Notes: generated from the sequence alone by a model not told the origin. 64,000 nt of DNA from Collinsella aerofaciens (GCF_009876115.1 NZ_WWSY01000007.1:1-64000), one strand, 5' to 3'. Shown: positions 49,301 to 57,343, counted from the stretch's first letter. Program-made: numbers and translations.

Positions 49301-50078
49301 TTCTGCGAAAACGCTGATTCGGAGTGATGAAACAGACGAAACGGGCACGGTAACGTTCGGCACTCCTACGCAAAAGATGGAAGCCTACAAGTTGTATTGC
49401 CTTGAGGAGACCAAGGCGCCCGGCGGATACAATATTGCCCCTAAACCAGTGTGGATTCTGCTCAAAGGCAACAATGAGGACGACTATCAGAAGGCCCTTA
49501 CTAAGGCGGAAGAGCTGAGGGCAAAGGGTGTCGACATTGACACCCCAACGGTGAGTACCGACATCACGGTCTATGATGCGCCCTATAGTGGTCAAGCTAC
49601 AATTTCTGCCACCAAGATGCTCGAAGGCTCGACCTTGCAAGAAAGCCAGTTCGGGTTTGCGCTCAAGGACAAGAAGACCGGTAAGGTTCTCCAGACCATC
49701 AGGAACGGTGCGGATGGTGATATTAACTTTGTCTTGGATTACACCAAGACGGGGATCTATGAGTACGCCATCTCCGAGGTCATTCCCGCGGGCGCCGAGA
49801 ACAACGTCAAGGACCACATCACCTACGACACGACCAAACATGAGGTTAAGGTTGTCGTGACTAATGGAGAAGGAAAGCTAAACACCGAGGTCACCTACGA
49901 CAACGGCTCTACAACCCCACCGACCTTTACCAACAAGTATTCGACCACGCTTCCTGAGGCGGGCGGGGCTGGCTTGACTATGACGTATCTGGCTGGTGCA
50001 TCGCTGCTGTGTTTTGCTGCGACATGGATGCATGCTCGTCGCCATCGCGATCAAGATCGAGGTGGTCGCCGTGAGTAG
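46371..50078 (+). CDS. LPXTG-anchored pilus tip/adhesin subunit
   Basis: The 1235-residue surface protein has a signal peptide (cleavage probably after VRA, residue 35) and a long series of beta-sandwich adhesin modules (about 40-920, with repeated TxTDxL and WEL/WTL patterns as in Cna collagen-binding regions). A SpaA/CnaB domain follows (about 945-1060, LPGAEFTLYEVD...EETKAPGGYN), then an FctA/Spy0128-type pilin isopeptide domain (about 1070-1190, GQATISATKMLEG...YDTTKHEVKVVVTN) and the sorting signal LPEAG at 1194-1198 with helix and basic tail. By size and layout it is the tip adhesin of a sortase-built pilus. It overlaps the next pilin gene by eight bases. Confidence 0.9.
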   Translation: MDARRSRSLGIAALIFILINLTAAVFHGAAPVRADDVTTPTPIVIDETTAKVTVELYTDENRKVPLGNTAVLSTDTLYGSFSADFKPNHTPSSAQNVAEYSLPSNVKLLKDESGLLYDGSGKEAVTWKCENNKLIFTFDQNWINTNPSDVHVGVDFSFKLSNENVGSGDTTKVEFPGTAGIDISTKDGDVAGTKEGKFSQSGGEGKVTWTLKLVVESYAHNVQLTDELGSNFTFVSESFKLNGKTLEQQPSINGQTATLNLGNLSKGTYTITYDSVMNPNVSVDNYVWIDELPGSKNNATWTWGQNKENSNKCEGQANKFRYDMINKSDGTGTPSDIKWIVTLNNGDIKTDMNGYTFTDTLDDKQTYTGNYIVYRGLYGEDEIARGDLDSSTGKTFSYKFSGLSDTDKYKPYRIVYHTQMKDQDSYDTVSNSANISRDNSVSGTDSGTFTPKLVGTQIVKRLLKEPDAATTGRATWELRIALGSIVDAMNPETVRVFDTFQTAWKQNIGPDADSYSIMIGNVPLERGTDWWFDDYNDSTSFATKKNFNLTIQINNKVRDALKDNPDAVLTYMTKSDALPGWYSNFASVEVNGTKYFTDFIYYYVDVDSTPKVEKPSAKTAVSWREDFDWSKIDGSSEKGAWIVEWTVYANRAKTPGGEPYGAGKLNNQPLNVVDTLPSGMSYVPGSAKYSLFQNPYDQKAGNGTAQREKTVADSLPPANVSDDKGTVTFSIPTTALGNYAGYAKLTYQTAVKRGELDTSKNEVKFTNLASAESGSKTFDSGSGTVTIKNNVLQKTGDQVANSNRIKYTILVNESAVNLKSDSDFLELVDVMDAKCTLVTDSVNVSQYDGTGWKLLGSDKCPVSARTIEDENGAACTKMTLRVPDKEYLKVEYEVIPAGNEGETVSLSNKASLTGVYDGDTVHSKDWAIKKASGLAGGSGYGVTVTKVDESDVTKKLPGAEFTLYEVDMDKALEFGLDSAKTLIRSDETDETGTVTFGTPTQKMEAYKLYCLEETKAPGGYNIAPKPVWILLKGNNEDDYQKALTKAEELRAKGVDIDTPTVSTDITVYDAPYSGQATISATKMLEGSTLQESQFGFALKDKKTGKVLQTIRNGADGDINFVLDYTKTGIYEYAISEVIPAGAENNVKDHITYDTTKHEVKVVVTNGEGKLNTEVTYDNGSTTPPTFTNKYSTTLPEAGGAGLTMTYLAGASLLCFAATWMHARRHRDQDRGGRRE

Positions 50079-51714
50079 GCTTTGTCGCCGCTTGTTGGCT
50101 GCCGCGACGATAATCATGGTCGCTATTCTGTCTTTCGCGATTGCCCCTGGGACGGCTCATGCTACCGATACCAGTGCCATTACGGTGAGCGGTGCGGTTG
50201 CGACGCGGTATGACGCGTACCAGCTCTTTTCGGCGACCGTTGTCGGCGACGCCGATACTGACCAAAAAATTGCAACTGACGTAACGTGGGCGAATGACAC
50301 GGTTCGTCAAGCTGTTCTTCCGATGCTTCATGATGCGGGGCTCGACAGCACGGTCTCGACGGCGCAAGCGGCTGCCGAATGGATGAATGTCGACGGGCGC
50401 ATGACGACGGCGCTGACGGCAAAACTTGCCAGAGAAATTTGCAAAGTCGGCGTCCCTTCTGTGACCCTTAACGCGGGCACGGCGGCCGAGCTGCCCTGCG
50501 GCTACTGGCTCATCGTCGTCGCCGACGACGCCATCGCCCAAGGCGAGGTCGGCACCGCGCCGATCATGGCCCTGGTCGGCGGCAGCGCCGTAACCGTCAA
50601 GCCCAAGGCGGCGACGCCCAAGGTGGCCAAGCGCGTGCTGGAGGACAGCACCGCCGCCTGGGGCAAGGCCGCCGACGCCACGGTCGGCGACGACCTGTAC
50701 TGGCGCCTCTCGGCCACGGTCCCGGCGGGACTCGCGGCCTACGACACCTATGCGGTGCAGTTCGTCGATACTATGGGCGCGGGGCTCGACCCCTCCAAGG
50801 TGGCCGCGAGCATGCACGTGTACGCGGCGGCGGGCGCGGACGGCGGCTTTGACGCCGTCGCATGTGAGGGCGGCAACGCCAACTCGACGCCGGCTAAAGG
50901 GTGGACAGACATTACTTCACAGTGCAGGGTTTCGGTCGAGGGCAATGCCTTCACCGTGCGCACCGGCGACCTGGTCGCCGCGCTCGGCGGGGCCGACGCC
51001 TTCGCCGCGGGCGCCCGCGTGGTTGCTGTCTACAATGCGCCGTTGGGGGCCAACTGCAATCGAGGCGCCACCAAGGGCAATCCCAACGAGGTCTACCTGC
51101 GCTACCCGCGCTCTCCTCTCGCCGACCAGTCCGGCGACGCCGGCTTCACCCGTACGCCGAGCGATGATGCGTGCGCCTACACCTGGGGACTCAGTCTGAT
51201 CAAGCGCTCAAGCTCGGACGATAAGCCGCTCGCGGGCGCCAAGCTGCGCATCATCGATGACCGCGGGCGCATTCTAACGACTGACGGCTCGTGGTCGACG
51301 GATGCCGACGCTTGTGTCACCACGGACGCGGACGGCCATGTGGAATTGACCGGCGTGGACGCGGGCATCTATACCGTCGAAGAGGTCGCAGCTCCCAAGG
51401 GCTACACCGCCTTTGAGGGCAAACGTATGGTGACGGTTACGGCCGAGGGCCTGGACGTTAAGCAGGTGGCAGTCGCGAAGCCCAAAGTGACCGTGTCGGC
51501 CGAAAGCCCCCTGTGGGTTGATACCGCCGATGCCGGGACGGGTTCGATTGAGCTGTCGGTGCTCAACACCCCAAGCAAAGAAGCAAGTCGAGGCTTTATG
51601 CCCTCGACGGGAGATAGAACGTTGGTGCTGGTGGCGGCTTTGGCTGCCATCGGAGCGGCGGCTATTGTTGCCGCGCTCGTCATCAAGTGGGGAGGAGATC
51701 GCCGTGAAAAATAA
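50071..51714 (+). CDS. Sortase-anchored pilin subunit (minor or base)
   Basis: The 547-residue product has a signal peptide (cleavage near AHA, residue 31), an N-terminal pilin domain (AYQLFSATVVGDAD...GTAPIMALVGGSAVTV), a D2-type fimbrial isopeptide domain beginning at VAKRVLED, a CnaB domain (LIKRSSSDDKPLAGAKLRI...VEEVAAPKGYTAF) and a sorting signal MPSTG at 510-514. It is a paralogue of the downstream major pilin: the same domain order and several shared phrases. GTG 50071 has GAGGTGG upstream and overlaps the previous gene. The stretch from about 50470 to 51190 is much richer in GC than either side, suggesting a recombined segment. Confidence 0.88.
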   Translation: MSRLCRRLLAAATIIMVAILSFAIAPGTAHATDTSAITVSGAVATRYDAYQLFSATVVGDADTDQKIATDVTWANDTVRQAVLPMLHDAGLDSTVSTAQAAAEWMNVDGRMTTALTAKLAREICKVGVPSVTLNAGTAAELPCGYWLIVVADDAIAQGEVGTAPIMALVGGSAVTVKPKAATPKVAKRVLEDSTAAWGKAADATVGDDLYWRLSATVPAGLAAYDTYAVQFVDTMGAGLDPSKVAASMHVYAAAGADGGFDAVACEGGNANSTPAKGWTDITSQCRVSVEGNAFTVRTGDLVAALGGADAFAAGARVVAVYNAPLGANCNRGATKGNPNEVYLRYPRSPLADQSGDAGFTRTPSDDACAYTWGLSLIKRSSSDDKPLAGAKLRIIDDRGRILTTDGSWSTDADACVTTDADGHVELTGVDAGIYTVEEVAAPKGYTAFEGKRMVTVTAEGLDVKQVAVAKPKVTVSAESPLWVDTADAGTGSIELSVLNTPSKEASRGFMPSTGDRTLVLVAALAAIGAAAIVAALVIKWGGDRREK

Positions 51715-51718
51715 TTGT

Positions 51719-51728
51719 CCCCCCCCCC
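51719..51728. repeat. Poly-C tract of 10
   Basis: Ten C in a row, four bases after the stop of the minor pilin gene and 109 bases before the major pilin ATG. Homopolymer tracts of this length are prone to slippage, so it may alter expression of the downstream pilin. Confidence 0.85.
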
Positions 51729-51837
51729 TTGCTCAATTGCGTACTGCCTCCGTAGCGAGTGACGCGCAGGCCTACCGACCTGATGATCATTGGTTTTGAA
51801 AAGTTACTAGAGAACCCTCCAAGAAAGAGGACCAAAC

Positions 51838-53661
51838 ATGAAGACAACCAAGAACATCGCCCGCCTGGCAATAACCGCCGGACTTACGGCAGCCCTGAGC
51901 CTCGGCGGCGTGATGGCGCCGGTGACCATGGCGTTTGCTGCGGAGGGCACTTCGGGCAGCATTACCATTAGCCAGGCCGAGGGAAACGATGGCACCACGT
52001 TTAAGGCGTACCAGATCTTTAAAGCCACGGTTACCGACACTGAAAACGGCAAAACTGCTCAGGACATCACGTGGTCGAGTGATGCGCTTGGAGTGAAAGT
52101 TGTCAACGCCATCAAGTTTAATTGGACTGGCTATAGCAACTTGAGTAATGATAAGCAGCTGTCTGAGAACCCTACGGCCCAGGAAGTCGCCGACTTCCTC
52201 ATGGCGAATGCGGGCTCCACTACCGCTGGGTCGCCTGACGGGTCGAGCAAGGGAACTCGGATTAAGACCGACAATGTTCTCTACGCAGTCGCGAATGCTG
52301 TAAAGGACCAGACACCGGCTGCGTCTGATATCGCTGCCGGCGCCTCCTGGACTCCCGGTGCCGAGAACGGCAGCGGCTACTACCTGTTTGTGACCGACGG
52401 GGATAGCCTGGGTCCTAACAAAAAGAACACCGGCACGTCCCCGATCTTTGCAGTCGTGGGTGGTAGCGCCGTGACCGTTTGTGAGAAGTCCAACATCCCC
52501 ACGGTTGAGAAAAAGATCCTTGATGATTCAAAGGTGACGGGCGGTGCCATTACTGGGGAGGCAGAGGCCAATTGGAAGGACGCTGCCGACTCCCAGATCG
52601 ACCAGGAAGTGAACTATAGGCTTACCGGTACGATTGCAGATAACTACGACAGCTATGACTCTTATTCCTATAAGTTTATGGATCAACTGACGGACGGCCT
52701 TGATTACATCAATAGCTCGCTCAGCGTTTATGCGTTGAATAATGGTGTATATACCGAGATTGATTCGAGTAGCTACAATGTGGATGCCCCTTCTGAGTCA
52801 AATCATCGTGTTTTGACAGTTAACTTTATTGGAACCAAGGGTCTGAAGTCGGCCACCGCGAAAAATGGCGGAACGCTTTCGATCAATGCCAACACCAAGA
52901 TTGTTGTCTTCTACAAGGCAAAGCTCAACGCAGAGGCGGTTATTGCAGGGGCCAACAACGAGCTGGAGGGCAACCCCAATACTGTTACGCTCGAGTATTC
53001 TAACAACCCCATGGTCGCAGGCACTGGCACCTCGGCGCCCGACACCGTCGTGGACTACACCTACGGCCTTCAGATTAATAAGGTTGACCTGGGTACTGAA
53101 GCGCCTCTCAAGGACGCTGAATTCACCATTACGACCAAGGGCGATGAGAAAAATGCGAAGGAGAAATATGTCGCAGCGGATGGCACGCTGAGCGATAGCG
53201 AGATCGTTCATAAGACGGGTGATGATGGTTCAATTCGCCTCACCGGTCTTGATGCTGGTACTTATACCGTGGCCGAGAAAAAAGCCCCCAATGGCTATAC
53301 CGCGGTTTCGTCCTTCGATTTCACAATTACGCCGACAATTAATGAAGAGGGCCAAGCCTACAAGCTGACAAAGCTTGAGGGCACGCTTGATAGCAAGGGC
53401 CAGAACAACAAGATCATCGCTGGCCTTAATGATAAAAGTGCCGGAAAGGTTGGCGATAATAAACTTGATCTCAAAGAGGGCACCCTCACAAACACCGACG
53501 GCACCTTCAACATCACCGTTGGCGATACCAAGCAGATTAACCTCCCGCTCACCGGTCTTAATGGTGTGACCTTCACTTGGATCGCCGGTGGCGCGGTGCT
53601 GTGCATTGGCGTGGCGCATCTCATCCGTAGCCGTAAGCGCGACGACGGTTCTGAGGAGTAG
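51838..53661 (+). CDS. Major pilin, SpaA type
   Basis: The 607-residue product has a signal peptide (cleavage near AFA, residue 34), an N-terminal domain (FKAYQIFKATVTDTENG), a D2-type isopeptide domain (from VEKKILDDS to the typical EYSNNP), a CnaB domain (LQINKVDLGTEAPLKDAEFTIT...VAEKKAPNGYTAV) and a sorting signal LPLTG at 569-573. This is the usual architecture of a shaft pilin polymerised by a class C sortase through a Lys in the D2-D1 region; the exact Lys is not obvious. AGAGGA before the ATG is a good ribosome site. The gene ends at a strong terminator. Lower GC than the flanks fits acquired DNA. Confidence 0.92.
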   Translation: MKTTKNIARLAITAGLTAALSLGGVMAPVTMAFAAEGTSGSITISQAEGNDGTTFKAYQIFKATVTDTENGKTAQDITWSSDALGVKVVNAIKFNWTGYSNLSNDKQLSENPTAQEVADFLMANAGSTTAGSPDGSSKGTRIKTDNVLYAVANAVKDQTPAASDIAAGASWTPGAENGSGYYLFVTDGDSLGPNKKNTGTSPIFAVVGGSAVTVCEKSNIPTVEKKILDDSKVTGGAITGEAEANWKDAADSQIDQEVNYRLTGTIADNYDSYDSYSYKFMDQLTDGLDYINSSLSVYALNNGVYTEIDSSSYNVDAPSESNHRVLTVNFIGTKGLKSATAKNGGTLSINANTKIVVFYKAKLNAEAVIAGANNELEGNPNTVTLEYSNNPMVAGTGTSAPDTVVDYTYGLQINKVDLGTEAPLKDAEFTITTKGDEKNAKEKYVAADGTLSDSEIVHKTGDDGSIRLTGLDAGTYTVAEKKAPNGYTAVSSFDFTITPTINEEGQAYKLTKLEGTLDSKGQNNKIIAGLNDKSAGKVGDNKLDLKEGTLTNTDGTFNITVGDTKQINLPLTGLNGVTFTWIAGGAVLCIGVAHLIRSRKRDDGSEE

Positions 53662-53691
53662 CTGTTCGCCTCGAATATCAACACGAGCATG

Positions 53692-53737
53692 AAAAAGCGG
53701 GGCACCCGGTCGATGCGATCGGGTGCCCCGCTTCGTT
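53692..53737 (+). terminator. Terminator of the pilus operon
   Basis: A stem aagcggggcacccg...cgggtgccccgctt with a loop of about 10 and a short T-rich tail. Confidence 0.88.
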
Positions 53738-53741
53738 TGTT

Positions 53742-53770
53742 GGTGCAAAGTAACCTGACCCCTTTGCACC
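53742..53770. repeat. Palindromic repeat at right edge of pilus locus
   Basis: A 29-bp palindrome that is the inverted near copy of 46009-46036. It is followed at once by a second palindrome. Confidence 0.7.
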
Positions 53771-53799
53771 GCCACAAAGGTGCTTGTCCCCTTTGTGGC
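53771..53799. repeat. Second palindrome next to the first
   Basis: Stem gccacaaagg...cctttgtggc around a core resembling that of the first palindrome (cttgtccc). REP-like pair. Confidence 0.6.
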
Positions 53800-53808
53800 G
53801 GTTGGCGG

Positions 53809-54954
53809 CTAAGCGGTGGGGAGTTCCGGCGTGTTAGTCGGCTGTTGCGGCTTGAGGTGGGCGTTGCGCCATATGATCTGGATGACGTAGCCGAGTGTGA
53901 AGACGAAGGCCACACCGCTGATAAAGCTGCCCATAAGAGGAAGTGCCGTGAGTGTTCCCGCGAGGATACCGCCCACGGAGGCCATGGCGAAGCGGTTCTG
54001 GTTGTGTCCGACCATGCGTGCGATCGCGGTGCCCGTGAATGCCGCCGAGACCAAAGCGATACCGATGATGCCGCACATGAGGGCTCCGGCGAGCGACAGG
54101 CCAGCAATCGAGACGATGAGCAGCAAAACGGCGGGGACGACGGCGACCGTGCCCAGAAGACCGCTTACCCACAGCGGCGCGGGCCGCTGATGGAGCATGC
54201 CTGCGGCGCCGGCGGTCGCGCGCGGAAAGACGAGCTCAAGGAGGATGGCGACAAAGCAAGTGGAAAGCGCTGCGGCAACGATGCCGCCGATCGTGTCGTT
54301 GACCGTAGAGGTGTCCTCGTTTTCGGTCCGGTCGATCTTGAGTGCTCCGACTTGAGCGCCCTCGGCTCGCTCGGGGTCTTGCGAGACATGGGCGTTCACC
54401 GTGCCAGTGATGCGGGCGTTCTTGCCCAGGATGAGCTTGTCGGCCCAAACCTCGACATCGCCCTCGACGGTGCCATCGATGGTCACCGTGTCGCCCGCAA
54501 GCGCTGCCGACTTGGTAGAGCCGCGCAGGGCAACCGTCTCGCCTGCCGCGTAAAAACAGTTGGCGGTGCTATCGGTGTTGAGCACGACGTGCTGGCCTGC
54601 CACCGTCACGCTGCCATCAACCGTGGTCTTGGCGATGTCGATAGTGCGCGCCGCCAGACGGACGGCGCCGCCCACCGTGCAGTCGCGGATCGAGAGGGTA
54701 TCGCCCGCGGCGATGATATCGCGGTCGATGGAGGCATCGTCTAAGTTGAGGGCCTGACCGGCCCAGTACAGGTCACCCTCGACGCCGGACGGATTGACGT
54801 CACCGTCAGTCGCAAGTACGTTTCCTGCGGCGTCCGTGCCGGCGAACGACGCCACGGGAAGTGCGGTGAGCGCCAGCGCGATGAGCGCAAATAGCATGGC
54901 GATGCGGCCCCACGCGTTACGGCGCTGGGTCGACGGGAATTGATTGCGGGGCAT
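53809..54954 (-). CDS. Bactofilin-like polymer-forming membrane protein
   Basis: The 381-residue product has an N-terminal signal or anchor helix (about 16-38), a repetitive beta-helix region of short strands (about 55-185: for example DRDIIAAGDTLSIRDCTVGGAVRLAARTIDIAKTTV, given here in parts), and four membrane helices in the C-terminal half. The beta-helix resembles the polymer-forming cytoskeletal/bactofilin fold, but placed outside the membrane, as in DUF8173-like proteins. Function unknown. ATG 54954 has GAAGGA six bases upstream. Confidence 0.7.
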   Translation of the reverse strand: MPRNQFPSTQRRNAWGRIAMLFALIALALTALPVASFAGTDAAGNVLATDGDVNPSGVEGDLYWAGQALNLDDASIDRDIIAAGDTLSIRDCTVGGAVRLAARTIDIAKTTVDGSVTVAGQHVVLNTDSTANCFYAAGETVALRGSTKSAALAGDTVTIDGTVEGDVEVWADKLILGKNARITGTVNAHVSQDPERAEGAQVGALKIDRTENEDTSTVNDTIGGIVAAALSTCFVAILLELVFPRATAGAAGMLHQRPAPLWVSGLLGTVAVVPAVLLLIVSIAGLSLAGALMCGIIGIALVSAAFTGTAIARMVGHNQNRFAMASVGGILAGTLTALPLMGSFISGVAFVFTLGYVIQIIWRNAHLKPQQPTNTPELPTA

Positions 54955-55060
54955 AGTGAATCCTTCGTTAGATGCTCGATAGGTATCTAACAGGGTACCC
55001 AACGCGCGGGCGCTCTAAAAGAACCTCTCGGTTGCATTTCGAAGGGTTGTGCCGTGCTGT

Positions 55061-55750
55061 CTACTTTTTGCGATGCAAGAAGCGCGCGATGTCTTCCTCG
55101 GTGGGGCTTTTGATGTCAAAGCGTAGCGAGAGCCAGCGCAGACCCATGGTCACGACAACGCATACGACCAGCGCGGCGACATTGCTCACGAGGCCGCTCA
55201 TGACGAGGCAGACATAGCTTGTCGATCCGGCAATGGCCGCGATGGCATAAAAGTTCGTACGTTGGAAAATGCCCGGTACCACGCCCATAAAGCCGTCGCG
55301 CAGCATGCCGCCGCCAACGGCGGTGAAAAAGCCCATCATGATGCACACGGCGGGCGCAAAGCCGTAGACCAGCGCCTTGTCTGCGCCGGTTGCCGCATAA
55401 ATACCCACCGAGATGATATCGAGCAGGGGAATGAGTTTTTCGGGCTTGTCGACGATTGCCGGGAAAATGTAGATGATGGCCGCCGTGGCGATGGAGAGCG
55501 GTAACGCCATTGGTTGGTTGAGGATGTAGACGTTGCCCACCTGGAGTGTCATATCGCGCAAAAGACCGCCGCCCAGACCGCAGACCACCGCGAGCGCGAC
55601 CGCGCCCACCAGGTCGAGCTTGTGCTCGCGCGCGACCAGCACGCCCGAGATCGATGCCGCGACAACGGCGAACATCTCGAGCCAAAATGGGATAGCGACC
55701 ATGGCATCCGAAGCGTGTGAAGTAACGGTCATAGCGGCGACGACGGGCAA
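55061..55750 (-). CDS. TRIC-type (YicG) cation channel protein
   Basis: The 229-residue protein has the duplicated three-helix layout of the bacterial TRIC family (UPF0126), with the paired motifs GGGLLRDM and GGGMLRDG that bend the helices around the pore. The homologues are trimeric cation channels. TTG at 55750 has AGAAGGA seven bases upstream and is preferred to ATG 55732, which has none. Monocistronic. Confidence 0.9.
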   Translation of the reverse strand: MPVVAAMTVTSHASDAMVAIPFWLEMFAVVAASISGVLVAREHKLDLVGAVALAVVCGLGGGLLRDMTLQVGNVYILNQPMALPLSIATAAIIYIFPAIVDKPEKLIPLLDIISVGIYAATGADKALVYGFAPAVCIMMGFFTAVGGGMLRDGFMGVVPGIFQRTNFYAIAAIAGSTSYVCLVMSGLVSNVAALVVCVVVTMGLRWLSLRFDIKSPTEEDIARFLHRKK

Positions 55751-55871
55751 GATGGGGTCCTTCTGATTGCGAGTTTAGACAATGCCCGTACATAGTACAT
55801 GGTTGGCGGCGATTGCGACCCTATTGCTCGGCAAACGGTAGGGGTTGGGTGCGGTCATAGGTACCAAACAT

Positions 55872-55930
55872 GCACACCAGCCTCCAAAGATGTCGAAAAA
55901 TGTCGTTTTTGGAGGATGATGTACATGTTT
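55872..55930. repeat. 59-bp palindromic repeat, left copy
   Basis: Matches 57074-57132 with three differences in the same orientation. It is itself a nearly perfect inverted repeat (outer tgtaca-like ends; inner cctccaaa/ttttggagg). Confidence 0.85.
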
Positions 55931-55953
55931 TGGCGCGGGGCGAGCGGGTGACG

Positions 55954-56961
55954 TTACTCGGAGGGCGTCTCTATGTCCTTCGTGCCCTTCCAGTTGCGGA
56001 TAAGTGCCTTTCGCAGTTCGTTTTGCTTTCGCTGATACTCGGCATCCGTGCAGCGGGGCATACCGAGTGCTTCGCGGATATTGTTCATGGCACGGTGAAA
56101 AGCGAGTTGACTGGCAAATTGCGCTGAGGTGAGTGTGACGATGCGATAACCCATTTGGGCGAGCACAGCTTCGCGTTCCGCATCTGCTCCCTTACGGTCA
56201 GTCTCGTCGTGAAAGCCACCCTTATATTCGATGCCGAGCTCTCTGCGCTTATAGGTAATGAGGGCATCGATTTTGAGTGTTCGGGCTTTGGTGCAATGCC
56301 AAAGACGTTGAGGGATCTCGAGCGGTTGGTTGAGCTCGATGCCTCGAATGCCAACGCCGCCTTCGCTTGTTGGAAGTGAAAGGGCGATTGCCGACGCAGC
56401 CTCCATAGGCGAGACCGAGTGGTCGTAGACATGTCTGAGCGCGAGTCGCGCGCGTGTGGCACCGGGTTTGCCAGGGTGTTGATCGAGCAGTTCGACAATT
56501 TCGTCCTTGGAGGTGGTTGCTGGTTGCTCGGTATAAGGGTCAGAGGGATTAAGGCCCATGCGATAGTCGCCGCAAACTTCGTAGCCATACTCGAGGTATT
56601 CGATTCTATCCATCCACTCGGCGGCGAGCACGAAGGTGAAGGCTTCGTCGGTGATAAAGATGCCGGGCGTAAGCTCGTCAATATGGCCATAGGGTAGGCT
56701 TTGGCCGAGAACATGGCAAGAAACACCGTTAGTGCGAATTCGCTCGAAAGCAAACACTACGGAGATATCGATAGTCTTGAACATATCGGGCGGAATGCCG
56801 CAGTCGGTGAGGGCCTGTCGTATGCGCGCGATGCGTTGCTGGGTGGAGAGACCTCTTGCGCCTATCTGGTAGTCGTGTTGCGCGACCGCTTGAACCAGGC
56901 CTTGTGGCGCGTGATGGACGAGCCATGCAGTTTTATGCGAAATGAGAACAGGGGTATCCAT
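55954..56961 (-). CDS. Vsr-fold (DUF559-like) nuclease protein
   Basis: The 335-residue product has a C-terminal PD-(D/E)XK-type domain: Asp232 in KIDALITY and Glu245-x-Lys247 in GIEYKG, followed by AEREAVLAQMGYRIVTLTSAQ. This resembles the Vsr/DUF559 fold. Upstream is a segment with SPMEAASAIALSLP...GGVGI that I associate with a coriobacterial group of such proteins. The N-terminal part has a TAWLVHH pattern reminiscent of AbiEi-type proteins, but weakly. ATG 56961 has AGAGG just upstream; the frame to 57210 is rejected as it crosses the repeat. The gene is bracketed by 59-bp palindromic repeats next to tRNA-Ser genes, which suggests a mobile cassette. A defence role is possible but unproven. 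Confidence 0.7.
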   Translation of the reverse strand: MDTPVLISHKTAWLVHHAPQGLVQAVAQHDYQIGARGLSTQQRIARIRQALTDCGIPPDMFKTIDISVVFAFERIRTNGVSCHVLGQSLPYGHIDELTPGIFITDEAFTFVLAAEWMDRIEYLEYGYEVCGDYRMGLNPSDPYTEQPATTSKDEIVELLDQHPGKPGATRARLALRHVYDHSVSPMEAASAIALSLPTSEGGVGIRGIELNQPLEIPQRLWHCTKARTLKIDALITYKRRELGIEYKGGFHDETDRKGADAEREAVLAQMGYRIVTLTSAQFASQLAFHRAMNNIREALGMPRCTDAEYQRKQNELRKALIRNWKGTKDIETPSE

Positions 56962-57073
56962 TGGGGACCTCTCGCTCTGAGTCGATACCCAACTCTTATG
57001 TCCGTTGAGGTGGGGAAATATACCGGATGCTGGCAAAACGGTCGATCGTCCGCCGGGCACAATATGCAAAGGT

Positions 57074-57132
57074 GTACACCAGCCTCCAAAGATGTCGAAA
57101 AATGTCGGTTTTGGAGGGTGATGTACATGTTT
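57074..57132. repeat. 59-bp palindromic repeat, right copy
   Basis: Partner of 55872-55930; it sits upstream of the nuclease gene and 250 bp from tRNA-Ser(CGA). Confidence 0.85.
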
Positions 57133-57173
57133 GGGATGTTGGGTTGGGATTGAACGTGATGGGGGTGTGGGTT

Positions 57174-57186
57174 GAAGAGGAGGGAT
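57174..57186 (-). repeat. Partial copy of tRNA-Ser(CGA) 3' end
   Basis: The plus strand reads gaagaggagggat, close to the 3' part of tRNA-Ser(CGA) (ggaggaggagggat at 57386-57399) in the same orientation. Confidence 0.5.
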
Positions 57187-57252
57187 GTCCAAATTTCGAG
57201 CGGAGCTCAAAATTTATCCGGTCGGCTTACGCCGACCGCGCTGCGCTAAAAA

Positions 57253-57317
57253 CGCGCCACTGGCGCGTTTTCTTTACGCTTTGCGCCCTGGCGGGTTCGA
57301 ATCCCTCCTCCTTCGCC
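57253..57317 (+). repeat. Hairpin plus inverted T-arm module (Ser)
   Basis: A hairpin (aacgcgcc...ggcgcgtt) leads to ctttacgctttgcgccctgg and then cgggttcgaatccctcctcc, an inverted copy of the T-arm and 3' end of tRNA-Ser(CGA). It shares about 34 aligned bases with the module beside tRNA-Gly. A second hairpin (ggtcggcttacgccgacc) lies just before it. Confidence 0.65.
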
Positions 57318-57343
57318 GTATTTGTTTGTAAGGGACTCAAAAC

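Noticed and set aside
51518..51799. A frame crossing the poly-C tract, suggesting frameshift fusion of pilins
   Set aside because: The minor pilin stops before the tract and the crossing frame is an out-of-frame reading of its 3' end, so slippage would not alter the pilin protein itself.
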